Assembly: GCF_014303395.1 (NCBI RefSeq)
Contig: NZ_CP060298.1
Location: 4,731,001 to 4,795,000, forward strand
DNA: 64,000 nucleotides
DNA from: Nakamurella sp. PAMC28650
GTDB taxonomy: Bacteria; Actinomycetota; Actinomycetes; Mycobacteriales; Nakamurellaceae
Reading direction: 5' to 3'
The notes beneath the pieces are model-generated. The model worked only from the letters and a program-made list of their open reading frames with translations, made no database searches and was not told the DNA's origin. Within the stretch, counting starts at the first letter, position 1. The number at the start of each line of letters is the position of its first letter. Shown here piece by piece: positions 9,307-18,858 of the stretch. A program made the translations under genes and the position numbers.

Positions 9307-10353
9307 GTGACTGTCGAATTCGGCCAGGTGACACCGCCGCACCTGGGCGGCAGTGCCCCGGCACCACACCCGTTGCTGGGCACGTTCGGTCCCCTGATCC
9401 GCCTGCTGGAGGCCTGCGCACTACCCGGGCACGGCGTCCTGGAGCGTCCGCGCCTGGTGGTCTTCGCCGGCGATCACGGGGTCTCCTCCCTCGGCGTGTC
9501 GGCTCACCCGGCCACGGAGACCGCCCGCCGGGCCACCGACCTGGCCGGCGGGAGCGGGCCGATCTGTTCCATTGCGTCGGGGGCGGACGTGGGGGTCAAG
9601 GTGGTCGACGTCGCCGTGGACGCCAACCTCACCGACACCGGGGTGGACACCTCGCTGAAGGTCCGGAGGTCATCGGGCCGGATCGACATCGAGGACGCGC
9701 TGACCTACTACGAGATCGACGCGGCACTGCTGGCCGGCAAGCAGATCGCCGACGCCGAGATCGACGCCGGAGCCGACCTGCTGATCGGGACGCTCTGCGG
9801 CGTCGGGTCCAGTACCGCGACCGCGGTGGTGGTGGCCGGCCTGACCGGGATGGAGCCCGTCGAGGCGACGTCCCGTGGGTCGGGGATCGGGGACGCGGCC
9901 TGGATCCGCAAGGTCGCCGCCGTCCGGGACGCCCTCTACCGGACCCGTCTCGCCGGTACGGATGCTCACACCATGCTGCGGCTGGCCGGCGGCGCCGACC
10001 TCGCTGCTCTGACCGGCTTCATCGCGCAGGCCGCCGTGCGCGGGATCCTGGTCATGATCGACGACGTACCCAGCACGGCGGCCGCACTGCTGGCCAACCG
10101 CATCGCGCCGGGGGCCGATGCCTACGTCGTGGCCACCTCCCTGTCCCAGGAGCGCAGCCACCGCCGGTTGCTCGACCTGCTCGGCCGGGACCCGCTGACC
10201 GCTTGGTCCCTGCGGCTGGGCGACGCCGCCGGGGCCCTGCTGCTGGTCCCGACGGTGCGGGCGGTCGCGAGATCAGCGGCCGACGCCGACGCCGACGCGG
10301 GCAGCAGCAGAACCGAGGACGCGATCGACGACTGGGATCCCGACCTGTTCTGA
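9307..10353 (+). CDS. cobT: CobT-like nicotinate-nucleotide:dimethylbenzimidazole phosphoribosyltransferase, divergent
   Basis: CobT makes alpha-ribazole phosphate for the lower ligand of cobalamin. The 348-residue protein keeps the family frame: VVFAGDHGVSSLGVSAHP, AGADLLIG, RKVAAVRDAL, LAGGADLAALTGFIAQAAV. Three conserved sites deviate. Where the family has GEMGIGNTT or GDMGIGNTT this one has GTLCGVGSST (Leu163 at the acidic position); SxEPGH reads SQERSH; and the RLGEG motif carrying the catalytic Glu (Glu317 in Salmonella) reads RLGDA with Asp306. GTG at 9307 follows AGGAGG at good spacing. It stands alone, 45 kb from the other cob genes. It may be a working CobT variant or a paralogue with another base substrate. 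Confidence 0.8.
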   Translation: MTVEFGQVTPPHLGGSAPAPHPLLGTFGPLIRLLEACALPGHGVLERPRLVVFAGDHGVSSLGVSAHPATETARRATDLAGGSGPICSIASGADVGVKVVDVAVDANLTDTGVDTSLKVRRSSGRIDIEDALTYYEIDAALLAGKQIADAEIDAGADLLIGTLCGVGSSTATAVVVAGLTGMEPVEATSRGSGIGDAAWIRKVAAVRDALYRTRLAGTDAHTMLRLAGGADLAALTGFIAQAAVRGILVMIDDVPSTAAALLANRIAPGADAYVVATSLSQERSHRRLLDLLGRDPLTAWSLRLGDAAGALLLVPTVRAVARSAADADADAGSSRTEDAIDDWDPDLF

Positions 10354-10364
10354 GCTTCTCCGTC

Positions 10365-10386
10365 CGGCTCCGGATCGTCGGAGCCG
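10365..10386. terminator. Bidirectional hairpin between cobT and DUF2071
   Basis: CGGCTCCG at 10365-10372 pairs perfectly with CGGAGCCG at 10379-10386 around a six-base loop. It lies 12 bases after the cobT stop and 7 bases beyond the end of the convergent DUF2071 gene. No U tract, as usual in actinobacteria. Confidence 0.6.
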
Positions 10387-10392
10387 CAGGCG

Positions 10393-11121
10393 TCAGCCGG
10401 TGACGACGGTCGGCAGGCCGAAGGTCGTCCTGACCCCGGGGGAGAACAGCGGCCGGAGCATGTCCCCGGCAACCGGAACGCCGACCCCGTCGACGAGATC
10501 GTCCCTCAGATCCAGGATCTCGGCCGAACGCAGGGGCCACGCACCGTGCTCGTTGGGGATCCAGACGGTGCGTCCGGCGAGCCGGGTGTGCAGGCCCCAC
10601 CGTGCGGTCAGCCAGATCTCCAGCGGAGTGGGTTCGACCGGATCGCCCACCCGGATGGTCAGCGCGCTGCGGAGCGGGGCCCGCCCCGATCTCGGCCAGC
10701 GCCGGGCCGACTCGTAGCGCCACAGGTCCCCGGCGTGCACGGCGCTCATCTTCGACCACGTGTAGGCCAGACCGAGACCGAACCTGGCCAGCAGCACGGT
10801 CGCCAGTCGATCGGCCTCCAGCGTCCGGAACACGATGCCGCTGCGGCCCTGCTCGTCGACCGAGTACAGCCGGACGTTGGTCTCGCAGAAGTCACCGAAG
10901 TACGGGACCGGAAGTCGGCCACCGGGTCCGGCGCCGCGCATCTGGAACGGCACCAGCGCGACGTAGGTGAAGCCGTCGATGACATCGGGCCGCACCCCGG
11001 GCGGCATGAACTCCGTCACCGCGGCCGGCTCCACCGGCCAGTGCAGGAACGTCAGGTTCTCCCAGTGCTGCGCCGACAGCGAGGCTCCCGACAGCGGCGG
11101 AGCGACCGCATGCACCACCAT
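10393..11121 (-). CDS. DUF2071 (YqjF-like) family protein
   Basis: A 242-residue soluble protein. Recognisable DUF2071 features are the N-terminal LTFLHWPVEPAAVTEFMPPGV, the central TYVALVPFQMRG, then FCETNVRLYSVDEQGRSGIVFRTLEADRL and a beta-rich C-terminal half. COG3361 members have no settled function. ATG at 11121 has GGGAAGG upstream; the longer frame reaches 11262 but its first 47 residues are Arg/Pro-rich shadow-like sequence. It is convergent with cobT and separated from the molybdoenzyme by 150 bases. Confidence 0.85.
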   Translation of the reverse strand: MVVHAVAPPLSGASLSAQHWENLTFLHWPVEPAAVTEFMPPGVRPDVIDGFTYVALVPFQMRGAGPGGRLPVPYFGDFCETNVRLYSVDEQGRSGIVFRTLEADRLATVLLARFGLGLAYTWSKMSAVHAGDLWRYESARRWPRSGRAPLRSALTIRVGDPVEPTPLEIWLTARWGLHTRLAGRTVWIPNEHGAWPLRSAEILDLRDDLVDGVGVPVAGDMLRPLFSPGVRTTFGLPTVVTG

Positions 11122-11273
11122 GTCCGCGCCTTCCCGTTCGTTGGTCCGGCAGCGTCTACCACACCGACCTGCCCTCCGGCGAGTGTGCCACCGCGTCGGG
11201 CTGGAGGTGGGTGGTGGCCGGGCGACGTGAGGATCAGCACGTCGGGTGGGCCGGGGCGTCAAGGTCGACGGGG

Positions 11274-13586
11274 TCAGGTCGGCATGGCGCCGAACACGGT
11301 GACGTCGGGAACGGGCCCGGACCAGGCCTCGACCTGCACCAGCGCGGTGTGCGCACTGGGACCCTGTGCGAGGGAGGACGTTCCGTGGTCGGCGGTCAGG
11401 ACGTTCGGATTGCCGTGCACGTCGAGTCCGCCCGGCGTCAGGGGGTCGTACCAGGCGCCGGTGGACAACCGGACCACCCCCGGCCGGATGTCCGGCGACA
11501 CCACCGCGCCGGCCAGGACGGCCCCGCGATCGTTGAACAACCGCACCACGGATCCATCGGTGATCCCCCGTGACGCGGCGTCCTGCGCACTGATCAGGAC
11601 GGGTTCACGCCCGCGGACCTTGCCGGCCCTGGAGTGCGCGCCGTTGTCGAACTGGGAGTGCAGGCGCCGCTCCGGTTGCCCGGACACCAGGGCCAGTGGG
11701 AATCGCTGCGCCAGTGAGGATCCCAGCCATTCCGACGGCTCCAGCCAGGTCGGGTGGGGCGGGCAGTCCGGGTACCCGAAGCCGCCGATGGTCGACGAGT
11801 AGATCTCCAGCAGACCCGACGGAGTATCGATGGGATGGGCCTGCGGATCCTGGCGCAGCGCGACGTAGGGCTTCTCCGGTCGGTCCAGATCCGGCAGGGC
11901 GAACCGGCCGACCTCGACCAGCTCGTTCCAGTCGGGCAGCTGCACATCCATGGCGGCGGCACGCTTGCGGGTGCGCTCGTAGAGTTCGTCGACCCACTCC
12001 GGTGCGGTGCGACCCTCGGTGAAACGATCGGCGAACCCGAGCTTCTCGGCGATCAGGGAGAAGATCGCGTAGTCGGTCAGCACGTCGCCGGGCGGATCGG
12101 CGGCCTGCACCATGGCCATCAGGAACGGGTCCTCACGGCCGGCTGCGAAATCCATCCGCTCGGCGAAAGTCGCTGCTGGGACGACGATGTCGGCATGACG
12201 GGCGAGCGAGTTCGCGAAGTGCTCGTGAACGATGACGGTGTCCGGATGCTGCCAGGCCTCGGCCAGCCGGTTCAGGTCCTGGTGGTGGTGGAAGGGATTG
12301 CCGCCCACCCAGTAGACGAGCCGGGTGTCCGGGTAGGTGTAGCGGCCACCGTCGTAGTCGAATTCCTGGCCGGGCCTGGTCAGCAGATCTGAGATCCGGG
12401 CGACCGGGATGAAGTCGGCGACGTTGTTGACACCCTGGGCGAACGACGCGATCGGCACCTTCGCGAGCCGCATCCCGTTGCGGTGCAACGCGCCGAGACC
12501 ACATCCGAAACCTCCACCCGGGCGGCCCATGGATCCGGACAGGGCAGCCAGCGTCAGGGCCATCCAGGGCACCTGCTCGCCGTGATCGGCCCGCTGCACC
12601 GAATACGACGTGGAGATCACCGTCCGTTCGGTGGCGATCCGATGGGCAAGGGCGCGGAGGGTCTCGGCCGGCAGCCCGGAGATCTCGGCTGCCCATTCAG
12701 CGGTCTTGGGGACTCCGTCGTCGTGGCCGAGCAGGTAGTCCCGGAAGCTCGGCCAGCCGGTCGTGCACCGGTCCAGGAAGTCCTGGTCGTGCCGTCCGGC
12801 GCTGACGATCACGTGCGCCAGCCCGAGCATGATCGCCACGTCGGTGCCGGGGCGGGCCGGGAGCCAGGTCGCCTCCAGGAAGGCCGCCGCGTCCGTGCGC
12901 AGGGGCGACACCGAGACGAAGTCGACTCCGGCCGTGCGGGCCCGCTGCTGCGCGCCGGGCGACGTGTGCGCCCCCAGCCCTCCGTCGTTCACCTGGCTGT
13001 TCCGCAGCGCCAGACCCCCGAACGCGACGACAAGCGATCCGTGATCGGCGATCTCGTCGAAGGTCGGGGTGGAATCCATCGCGCTCTGCCAACCGCCCGC
13101 CACCCTGCGCAGCAGCACGGTGATGGCCGCCGAGGAATAGGTGTCGACCGATCTGGTGTAGCCACCGGCCATGTTCAGGAACCGGTGCACCTGCGACTGC
13201 GGGTGGTGGAACCGGCCGGCCGAGCCCCACCCGTAGGAACCGCCGAAGATCGCGAAGTTCCCGTAGGTCTTCCTGACGCGATCGATCTCGCCGGCCACCA
13301 GCGACGACGCGGTGGCCCAGTCGACCGCCACGTACCCGTCATCCCCGCGTCGGCGGGTGCCATGCCGATTCGCCGGCCCCGGGCCGTCGTCGAGCCAGGC
13401 CCGGCGGACCAGCGGCACGGTCAGACGACCGGGGCTCGTCAGCGCATCGGTGACCGAGTCGCCGATCCCGGTCGGCGCCGGATCGTCCGGGTGCGGGTCG
13501 AGTCCCAGCAGTCGGGAACCGTTGGTGCGCGCCAGATAGGTGCCCCAGTGCGTGGCGGTCGGAACGCGACGGACGTCCCCGGTCAC
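11274..13586 (-). CDS. Molybdopterin-dependent oxidoreductase of the BisC/TorA/DMSO reductase type
   Basis: A 770-residue bis-MGD enzyme. [24 protein letters not shown] at the N-terminus, [31 protein letters not shown], and VDTYSSAAI with a Ser in the position that ligates Mo in type III DMSO-reductase enzymes point to biotin sulfoxide / TMAO reductases. The C-terminal molybdopterin dinucleotide domain carries [20 protein letters not shown]. There is no N-terminal 4Fe-4S Cys motif and no twin-arginine signal, so a cytoplasmic BisC-like enzyme is more likely than periplasmic TorA. The start GTG at 13586 overlaps the ung stop (GTGA). No electron-transfer subunit is adjacent. Likely substrate: biotin, methionine or another S/N-oxide. 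Confidence 0.88.
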   Translation of the reverse strand: MTGDVRRVPTATHWGTYLARTNGSRLLGLDPHPDDPAPTGIGDSVTDALTSPGRLTVPLVRRAWLDDGPGPANRHGTRRRGDDGYVAVDWATASSLVAGEIDRVRKTYGNFAIFGGSYGWGSAGRFHHPQSQVHRFLNMAGGYTRSVDTYSSAAITVLLRRVAGGWQSAMDSTPTFDEIADHGSLVVAFGGLALRNSQVNDGGLGAHTSPGAQQRARTAGVDFVSVSPLRTDAAAFLEATWLPARPGTDVAIMLGLAHVIVSAGRHDQDFLDRCTTGWPSFRDYLLGHDDGVPKTAEWAAEISGLPAETLRALAHRIATERTVISTSYSVQRADHGEQVPWMALTLAALSGSMGRPGGGFGCGLGALHRNGMRLAKVPIASFAQGVNNVADFIPVARISDLLTRPGQEFDYDGGRYTYPDTRLVYWVGGNPFHHHQDLNRLAEAWQHPDTVIVHEHFANSLARHADIVVPAATFAERMDFAAGREDPFLMAMVQAADPPGDVLTDYAIFSLIAEKLGFADRFTEGRTAPEWVDELYERTRKRAAAMDVQLPDWNELVEVGRFALPDLDRPEKPYVALRQDPQAHPIDTPSGLLEIYSSTIGGFGYPDCPPHPTWLEPSEWLGSSLAQRFPLALVSGQPERRLHSQFDNGAHSRAGKVRGREPVLISAQDAASRGITDGSVVRLFNDRGAVLAGAVVSPDIRPGVVRLSTGAWYDPLTPGGLDVHGNPNVLTADHGTSSLAQGPSAHTALVQVEAWSGPVPDVTVFGAMPT

Positions 13587-14257
13587 GCGAGCGTCCAGTC
13601 CACCGGCTCTGCGCCCTGCTCGACCAGCAGGGCGTTGGCCCCCGAGAACGGCCTGGATCCGAAGAATCCGCGGTCGGCCGACATCGGTGACGGGTGGGCC
13701 GAGGCGATGTGCGGCACGCTTCCGAGCATCGGGATCAGGGTCTGGGCGTCCTTGCCCCACAGGATCGCCACCAGCGGGCCACCTCTGGCCACCAACGCCC
13801 TGATGGCCTGTTCGGTGACCGGCTCCCAGCCCTTGCCCTTGTGCGAGGCGGACTTGCCCGGTTCGACGGTCAGCACTCGGTTGAGCAGCAGGATCCCGGA
13901 GGTGGTCCAGCCCGTCAGATCTCCGTGGGCAGGTGGCGCGATGCCCAGGTCGCTGCGCAGCTCGCGGTAGATGTTGGCCAGCGAGCGCGGGATCGGACGG
14001 ACCGAGCGGTCGACCGCGAACGATAGGCCGATCGCATGCCCGGGTGTCGGATAGGGGTCCTGTCCGACGATCAGCACCCTGACATCCTCGAACGGAGCCT
14101 GGAAGGCGCGCAGGACATTCGGGCCGGCCGGCAGGTAGGTGCGGCCGTCGGCTACCTCGGATCGAAGGAAATCGCCCATCGCCGCGATCTGGCCGGTCAC
14201 CGGGGCGAGCGCAGCCGCCCAGCCGGGGTCGAGGGTTTCCGAGAGAGAACGGGACAT
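13583..14257 (-). CDS. ung: Uracil-DNA glycosylase (family 1)
   Basis: Removes uracil from DNA as the first step of base excision repair. In 224 residues the water-activating motif is [17 protein letters not shown] with Asp67, [25 protein letters not shown] is the central region, and the minor-groove loop [18 protein letters not shown] contains the catalytic His188. Length fits family 1 Ung. ATG at 14257 matches the family start; the frame extending further upstream overlaps thiL and is spurious. It lies 26 bases after thiL in the order thiL-ung known from mycobacteria, and overlaps the molybdoenzyme gene. Confidence 0.97.
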   Translation of the reverse strand: MSRSLSETLDPGWAAALAPVTGQIAAMGDFLRSEVADGRTYLPAGPNVLRAFQAPFEDVRVLIVGQDPYPTPGHAIGLSFAVDRSVRPIPRSLANIYRELRSDLGIAPPAHGDLTGWTTSGILLLNRVLTVEPGKSASHKGKGWEPVTEQAIRALVARGGPLVAILWGKDAQTLIPMLGSVPHIASAHPSPMSADRGFFGSRPFSGANALLVEQGAEPVDWTLA

Positions 14258-14283
14258 GACGGCGACCGTACCGCGAGACGGGG

Positions 14284-15315
14284 TCAGCGGAAGTGGTCCC
14301 AGCCGCCCGGCTCGTCGCGCTCGGATCCGTCGACCGTCACGACCGCGCCGAGATCCCCGATGGACCCGACGGTGCCGATCAGCTGCCAACCCGGTGGCAA
14401 CGTCGCGCCGTGCGGGAACGTCGCCACGAGCGGGTGGTCGTCCCCGCCGGTCAGCACCCACTCCATCGGATCCTTGCCCAGCGCCGAGGCCACCTCGACC
14501 AGACGGGTGTTCACGTCCAGTGCCGCCCGGCGGATGTTGATCGACACGTTCGACTCCTGCGCGATGTGTCCGAGATCGGCGAGCAGACCATCCGATACGT
14601 CGATCATCGAGGTCGCGCCGGAGGCGGACGCCGTGATGCCGGCCCGCAACGGAGGCTCCGGTACCCGGTAGGCCCCCACGACCGCGGCCGGGGAACGGAA
14701 TCCACGGGACAGCACAGCCAACCCGGCGGCCGCCCAACCCAGCCGCCCGATCACCGCGACCTCGTCACCGGGTCGGGCACCTGACCGCAGCACGGGATGC
14801 GACCCCTGCAGATCACCCAGCACGGTCACCGCGATGGTCAGCGTCTCCGAGCGGGTCATGTCCCCGCCGACGACCGCGGCGCCTGCCTCGTGGGCTGCTT
14901 CGTGAAGACCCTTGCCGATGCCGAGAATCAGATCGGTGGGGGTGGTGCCCGGCGCCGAGATCGCGACCACCAGTGAGGTCGGCGCGGCGCCCATGGCTGC
15001 GATGTCGGCCATCGACGCCAGCGCCGCCCGGCGCCCGATCTGCTCGCCCGTCGCCCAGTCGGTGCGGAAGTGCACGCCATCGACGAGCATGTCGACGCTG
15101 ATGACGACCCGGCCGTCGGGGGCGGCCACGACCGCTGCGTCGTCGCCCGGACCGACCGACGTGCCGGGAAGCTGCGGCTGGTCCTTGATGACGGCGGCGA
15201 TCAGGGGAAACTCCCCCATCGCCGCCAGCGTGCCGGGCTCGTTCAGGCTCTTGGATCCCGGTTGCTGACGGCTGGTCCGGTCGGTTCGTGCCTGCGGGGT
15301 ACTGATGCCGAACAC
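14284..15315 (-). CDS. thiL: Thiamine-monophosphate kinase
   Basis: Phosphorylates thiamine monophosphate to the pyrophosphate cofactor. PurM-like fold: [31 protein letters not shown] carries the Mg-binding Asp residues, followed by [44 protein letters not shown] and C-terminal [17 protein letters not shown] and [13 protein letters not shown]. The start is uncertain: GTG at 15315 gives 343 residues with a 35-residue lead before GEFPLIAAV, slightly longer than usual, and has no clear ribosome site; other starts downstream would cut into the conserved N-terminus. Upstream gene of ung. Confidence 0.92.
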   Translation of the reverse strand: MFGISTPQARTDRTSRQQPGSKSLNEPGTLAAMGEFPLIAAVIKDQPQLPGTSVGPGDDAAVVAAPDGRVVISVDMLVDGVHFRTDWATGEQIGRRAALASMADIAAMGAAPTSLVVAISAPGTTPTDLILGIGKGLHEAAHEAGAAVVGGDMTRSETLTIAVTVLGDLQGSHPVLRSGARPGDEVAVIGRLGWAAAGLAVLSRGFRSPAAVVGAYRVPEPPLRAGITASASGATSMIDVSDGLLADLGHIAQESNVSINIRRAALDVNTRLVEVASALGKDPMEWVLTGGDDHPLVATFPHGATLPPGWQLIGTVGSIGDLGAVVTVDGSERDEPGGWDHFR

Positions 15316-15577
15316 CTCCGGGTCTTGCCGGACATGATCCGTCCGGCCGGAACTCCATCGTGCCCCACGCCGGTGGCCGCATCGATGATCGGCGCGCGAG
15401 TCTGCGACCTGATGTACCTGCACCGGTCCCGCCCGGCGCTGTGTCCCCAGGCACTCCGATCGTTGCCGGGACGCCGGGACCGATAAACTCGGGCAGCGAA
15501 CTGCGCGCGGTCCCACCGCGTCCGCCCCCTGCCGTCGTCTTCACCGTCGGCGCAGAGAATCGAGACAGGAGCACACC

Positions 15578-15811
15578 GTGGTGCAGGCCTTCATCCTGAT
15601 CCAGACCGAGGTCGGGCAGGCAGCAGCGGTTGCCACCGCGATCGCCGAGCTACCGGGGGTCACCAGTGCCGAGGATGTGACAGGTCCGTACGACGTCATC
15701 GTTCGCGCCGAAGCCGATACCGTCGACGAACTCGGCAAGCTCGTCGTCGCCCGCGTGCAGAACGTCCCCGGGATCACCCGGACGCTGACCTGTCCCGTCA
15801 TTCGGCTCTGA
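15578..15811 (+). CDS. Stand-alone AsnC/Lrp-type ligand-binding (RAM) domain protein
   Basis: A 77-residue protein made only of the alpha-beta effector domain of Lrp/AsnC regulators: QAFILIQTEVGQAAAVATAI, GPYDVIVRAEADTVDEL, and the C-terminal strand ITRTLTCPVIRL. The helix-turn-helix part is absent, so it cannot bind DNA by itself; such proteins can oligomerise and bind amino acids. Two adjacent GTG codons (15578, 15581) follow AGGAG. It is divergent from thiL and 28 bases before the DUF3515 gene on the same strand. Confidence 0.85.
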   Translation: MVQAFILIQTEVGQAAAVATAIAELPGVTSAEDVTGPYDVIVRAEADTVDELGKLVVARVQNVPGITRTLTCPVIRL

Positions 15812-15839
15812 ACCTGGACAGCAGGTGGAGACGGACGAC

Positions 15840-16430
15840 ATGGGCAGCATGACGAAGCCGAGCCCCTCCCCGGACCTCGGGCGGACGACCAGGAACCCCG
15901 CGTTCTCCTGGCAGGTCGTCTCCGCGCTCGTGCTGGTCGTGCTGGCCATCGGGGTGGCCGTCACCCTCGGTCTTATCAACAACGCGAACCCGGTGGTCGC
16001 CACCGGGCCGGTCCCGGTCGCGACGGTCGGTCAGCCCGGCGCGGACTCCGCGGCGTGCAAGACCCTGATGCCGAAGCTGCCCGCCGAGCTCACCGGTTCT
16101 GCACGACGGCCCGTCCAGGGCGGCGGGGACGGCATCGCGGCCTGGGGGGACCCGGCCGTCATTCTTCGCTGCGGCCTGGAGACCCCGCAGGAGCTCAATT
16201 GCAGCGCGGCGTTGACCCAGGTGGATCAGGTCGCCTGGTTGCAACTGGCGAACGACGGCCTGCCCGACACCACCTACCTCGCGGCGGACCGGTCGGTGCG
16301 CATAGCGGTGACGCTTCCGGACGGGACGGGGACCGCTGCGATCCAGCAGATCTCGGACGTCGTCTCGGCGAACCTCCCGGCGCGCCAGCCCTGCAACAAG
16401 GGCGTCCTGCTCCCCACCGACACCAGGTAG
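15840..16430 (+). CDS. DUF3515 family membrane-anchored protein
   Basis: A 196-residue protein with one hydrophobic segment (about residues 24-44, VVSALVLVVLAIGVAVTLGL) and an extracytoplasmic domain containing three Cys (SAACKTLMPKL, ILRCGLETP, ELNCSAAL) and a fourth near the C-terminus (QPCNKGV), which may form disulfides. This matches the actinobacterial DUF3515 family, unknown in function, found next to ddl and thiL. ATG at 15840 has GGAG nine bases upstream; GTG at 15825 is an alternative. It converges with ddl. Confidence 0.85.
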   Translation: MGSMTKPSPSPDLGRTTRNPAFSWQVVSALVLVVLAIGVAVTLGLINNANPVVATGPVPVATVGQPGADSAACKTLMPKLPAELTGSARRPVQGGGDGIAAWGDPAVILRCGLETPQELNCSAALTQVDQVAWLQLANDGLPDTTYLAADRSVRIAVTLPDGTGTAAIQQISDVVSANLPARQPCNKGVLLPTDTR

Positions 16431-16470
16431 GCCGACGGATTCCGCTGCGGGGTTTGGGTGCGGTCGTAGC

Positions 16471-16503
16471 GGGGGTTGGGTGGGGTCGTGGGTGTTGGGT
16501 GGG
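16471..16503 (+). other. G-quadruplex motif, six G-runs in 33 bases
   Basis: Runs of 5, 3, 4, 3, 3 and 3 G residues are separated by loops of 1-4 bases (begins GGGGGTTGGGTGGGG). This satisfies the standard quadruplex pattern on the plus strand, so the RNA of the rightward DUF3515 transcript would carry it just after the stop codon. On the other strand it is C-rich, downstream of ddl. Confidence 0.6.
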
Positions 16504-16514
16504 ATGAGGGCGCC

Positions 16515-16595
16515 GCGCATCGGAAAGCCTCACCAATTCCCCGAAAGTCGGGGTGAAACACCACTTTCCGACGCCCCCTTTACTTTCTGATGCGC
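16515..16595. terminator. Nested inverted repeat between convergent DUF3515 and ddl
   Basis: GCGCATCGGAAAG (16515-16527) pairs with CTTTCTGATGCGC (16583-16595), 13 positions with one G-U. Within it CCCCGA (16539-16544) and TCGGGG (16548-16553) form a tight hairpin. Position between the stops of two convergent genes supports a shared terminator, possibly helped by the G-run block just to the left. Confidence 0.5.
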
Positions 16596-16665
16596 CCACC
16601 ACGTTCCGACGCGCCGGGCGGAACGAGGTCGGCGACATCCGAGCTGGAAGCATCGAGCAGGTGTC

Positions 16666-17745
16666 TCAGCGCAGGCCGGTCCCGCGGGCGATGGCCGTCC
16701 GGATCAGCACCGTCAGCAGCTCCGAGTACGGCAGGCCGGCCGCCCCCCACATCCGGGGGTACATCGAGATCGGCGTGAAGCCGGGCATGGTGTTGACCTC
16801 GTTGACGACCACCCGGCCCGCATCGGTGACGAAGAAGTCGACGCGCGCAAGCCCCTGGGCATCGAGTGCCCGGAACGCACGGACCGCCAGATCCTGGATC
16901 TGCGTGGTGATCTCGTCCGGAAGCGACGCGGGGATGTCGAAGGTGGCGACGTCATCCAGGTACTTGGCGTTGAAGTCGTAGAAGTCGTCACCGGGCCCGA
17001 CGTGGATCTCCGCGGTCGGTGAGGCCTCGATCCGGCCGTCGGGGAATTCCAGTACGCCGCACTCGATCTCACGACCGATCATGGCCGCCTCGACCAAGAC
17101 CTTGGGATCGGCCTCCCGGGCCAGCGCGATGGCCGCGTCCAGATCGGCCCACCTGCCCACCCGGCTGACCCCGAGCGACGAACCGGCCCTGGCCGGCTTG
17201 ACGAACACCGGGAGTCCGAGTCGGTCTCGCTCCTGCCCCGTCAGCGTGGCGCGCCCCGGGCGGAGCACGACGTGATCACCCTGGGGCAGACCTTCGGCGG
17301 CCAGCAGTTTCTTGGTGAACTCCTTGTCCATGCCGGCGGCGGAGGCCAGCACGCCCGGCCCGACGTACGGCAGCCCGGCCAACTCCAGCAGGCCCTGGAT
17401 GGTGCCGTCCTCGCCGAACGGACCATGCAGGACCGGGAAGACGACATCGACGTCCAGCGAGGGGCCTTCGACACCCAGCGGCACGAGCGACGCGGAGGTC
17501 GGGTCGGCCGGCAGCACGACGGCCGACCCGCCGGCGACAGCGGGCAGGGTCCGACCGTTCTTGGCCAGCACGAGATCCGGCTCGACCCTGACCCAGGCGC
17601 CCTGGGTCGTGATGCCGATCGCGGTGACGTCGAACAGATCCGGGTCCAGATGCCCGAGCACGCTGCCGGCCGAGATGCACGAGACGGCATGTTCGCCGCT
17701 TCGTCCGCCGAACACGACCGCCACCCTGATCCGCTGGGAATTCAT
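16666..17745 (-). CDS. ddl: D-alanine--D-alanine ligase
   Basis: Makes D-Ala-D-Ala for peptidoglycan, cytoplasmic and ATP-dependent. The 359-residue ATP-grasp enzyme shows [19 protein letters not shown] at the N-terminus, [30 protein letters not shown], the ATP-contact region [16 protein letters not shown], and the Mg-binding C-terminal [31 protein letters not shown]. The 350-370 length is that of the DdlA-type actinobacterial enzyme. It is the downstream gene of plsC-gpsA-ddl read leftwards, with 72 bases after gpsA. Confidence 0.97.
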   Translation of the reverse strand: MNSQRIRVAVVFGGRSGEHAVSCISAGSVLGHLDPDLFDVTAIGITTQGAWVRVEPDLVLAKNGRTLPAVAGGSAVVLPADPTSASLVPLGVEGPSLDVDVVFPVLHGPFGEDGTIQGLLELAGLPYVGPGVLASAAGMDKEFTKKLLAAEGLPQGDHVVLRPGRATLTGQERDRLGLPVFVKPARAGSSLGVSRVGRWADLDAAIALAREADPKVLVEAAMIGREIECGVLEFPDGRIEASPTAEIHVGPGDDFYDFNAKYLDDVATFDIPASLPDEITTQIQDLAVRAFRALDAQGLARVDFFVTDAGRVVVNEVNTMPGFTPISMYPRMWGAAGLPYSELLTVLIRTAIARGTGLR

Positions 17746-17817
17746 GCCGCAACCCTAATGTGGCACCGCGCGGGCGATTGCCACTGACACGAGGACGACC
17801 GGGGGCCGAACGGGCGA

Positions 17818-18858
17818 CTACTCGGGCGAATGGGGACGACCCATCAGCGAGCTGATCATCTCGTACGGGGGCATGTGGTGGTAGCAGACGTTGAAGACGG
17901 CTTCGGTGATCGGCATGTCGATCTGGTGACGGTGGGCCAGATCGCGCATCGAGCGGCAGCTCACCACTCCTTCGGCCACCTGACCGCCGGCGGCCTCGAC
18001 CGCCGCTTCCAGACCCATCCCGGCGGCCAGCCGCCCGCCCAGCGTCCGGTTGCGCGACAGGGGCGAGGAGCAGGTGGCCACCAGGTCGCCGAGACCGGCC
18101 AGACCGGCGAAAGTCGCAGCGTTGCCGCCCAGGGCCTCGCCGAGCCGGGTCAGTTCGTTCAGCCCCCTGGTCATCAGGGAAGCCGCGGTGTTGAGTCCCA
18201 GCTGCAGACCGCCGGCGATACCGCACGCGAGCGCGATGATGTTCTTACCGGTGCCGGCGATCTCGGCGCCGACCACGTCGGTGATCGTGTAGGGACGGAA
18301 ATAGCCGGTGGCGCAAGCCTTCTGGACCTGGATCGCGACGTCGTGGTCGATGCACGCCAGGACCGAGGCAGTCGGCCGGTCGTGTGCGATCTCGACGGCG
18401 AGGTTCGGCCCGGTGAGCACCACCACCCTCGCCGGCTCGACACGACCCACCCGGGAGATCACCTCGCTCATCCGCAGGCCCGTACCGATCTCGACCCCCT
18501 TCGCCAGTGAGATCACCGGTACACCCCCGGGAATCGAGTCACGGAAGACCGTCAGGTTCTCCCGCATCGACTGGCTCGGCAGCCCCAGCGCGACCGCGTC
18601 GACGCCGTCCAGCGCCTCGTCGACGTCGGACGTGGCGCGGAGGTTCTGCGGCAGCACGACACCTCGCAGGTAGTCGTGATTGATCCCGGTCGCGGTGATG
18701 TCCGACGCGACGGCCTCCCGGCGCGCCCAGAGCACGACGTCACGCCCGGCGTCGGCCAGCACCTTGGCGTAGGTGGTCCCCCAGGATCCCGCCCCGAGCA
18801 CGGCGACGCGGCCCAGAGCCGTTCCGGTGGTGGGTGTCCCGTCGTGGAGGGGCCTCAC
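17818..18858 (-). CDS. gpsA: Glycerol-3-phosphate dehydrogenase [NAD(P)+]
   Basis: Reduces dihydroxyacetone phosphate to sn-glycerol-3-phosphate for phospholipid synthesis. In 346 residues, the Rossmann motif VAVLGAGSWGTTYAKVLA follows a 17-residue lead; GLPSQSMREN, LAKGVE, VLTGPNLAVEIA and IAGTGKNIIALACGIAGG contain the substrate site with the catalytic Lys; LGDLVATCSSPLSRNRTLGG is also canonical. GTG at 18858 overlaps the plsC stop (GTGA). Together with plsC it forms a two-step route from DHAP toward acylated glycerol phosphate. Confidence 0.96.
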   Translation of the reverse strand: MRPLHDGTPTTGTALGRVAVLGAGSWGTTYAKVLADAGRDVVLWARREAVASDITATGINHDYLRGVVLPQNLRATSDVDEALDGVDAVALGLPSQSMRENLTVFRDSIPGGVPVISLAKGVEIGTGLRMSEVISRVGRVEPARVVVLTGPNLAVEIAHDRPTASVLACIDHDVAIQVQKACATGYFRPYTITDVVGAEIAGTGKNIIALACGIAGGLQLGLNTAASLMTRGLNELTRLGEALGGNAATFAGLAGLGDLVATCSSPLSRNRTLGGRLAAGMGLEAAVEAAGGQVAEGVVSCRSMRDLAHRHQIDMPITEAVFNVCYHHMPPYEMISSLMGRPHSPE

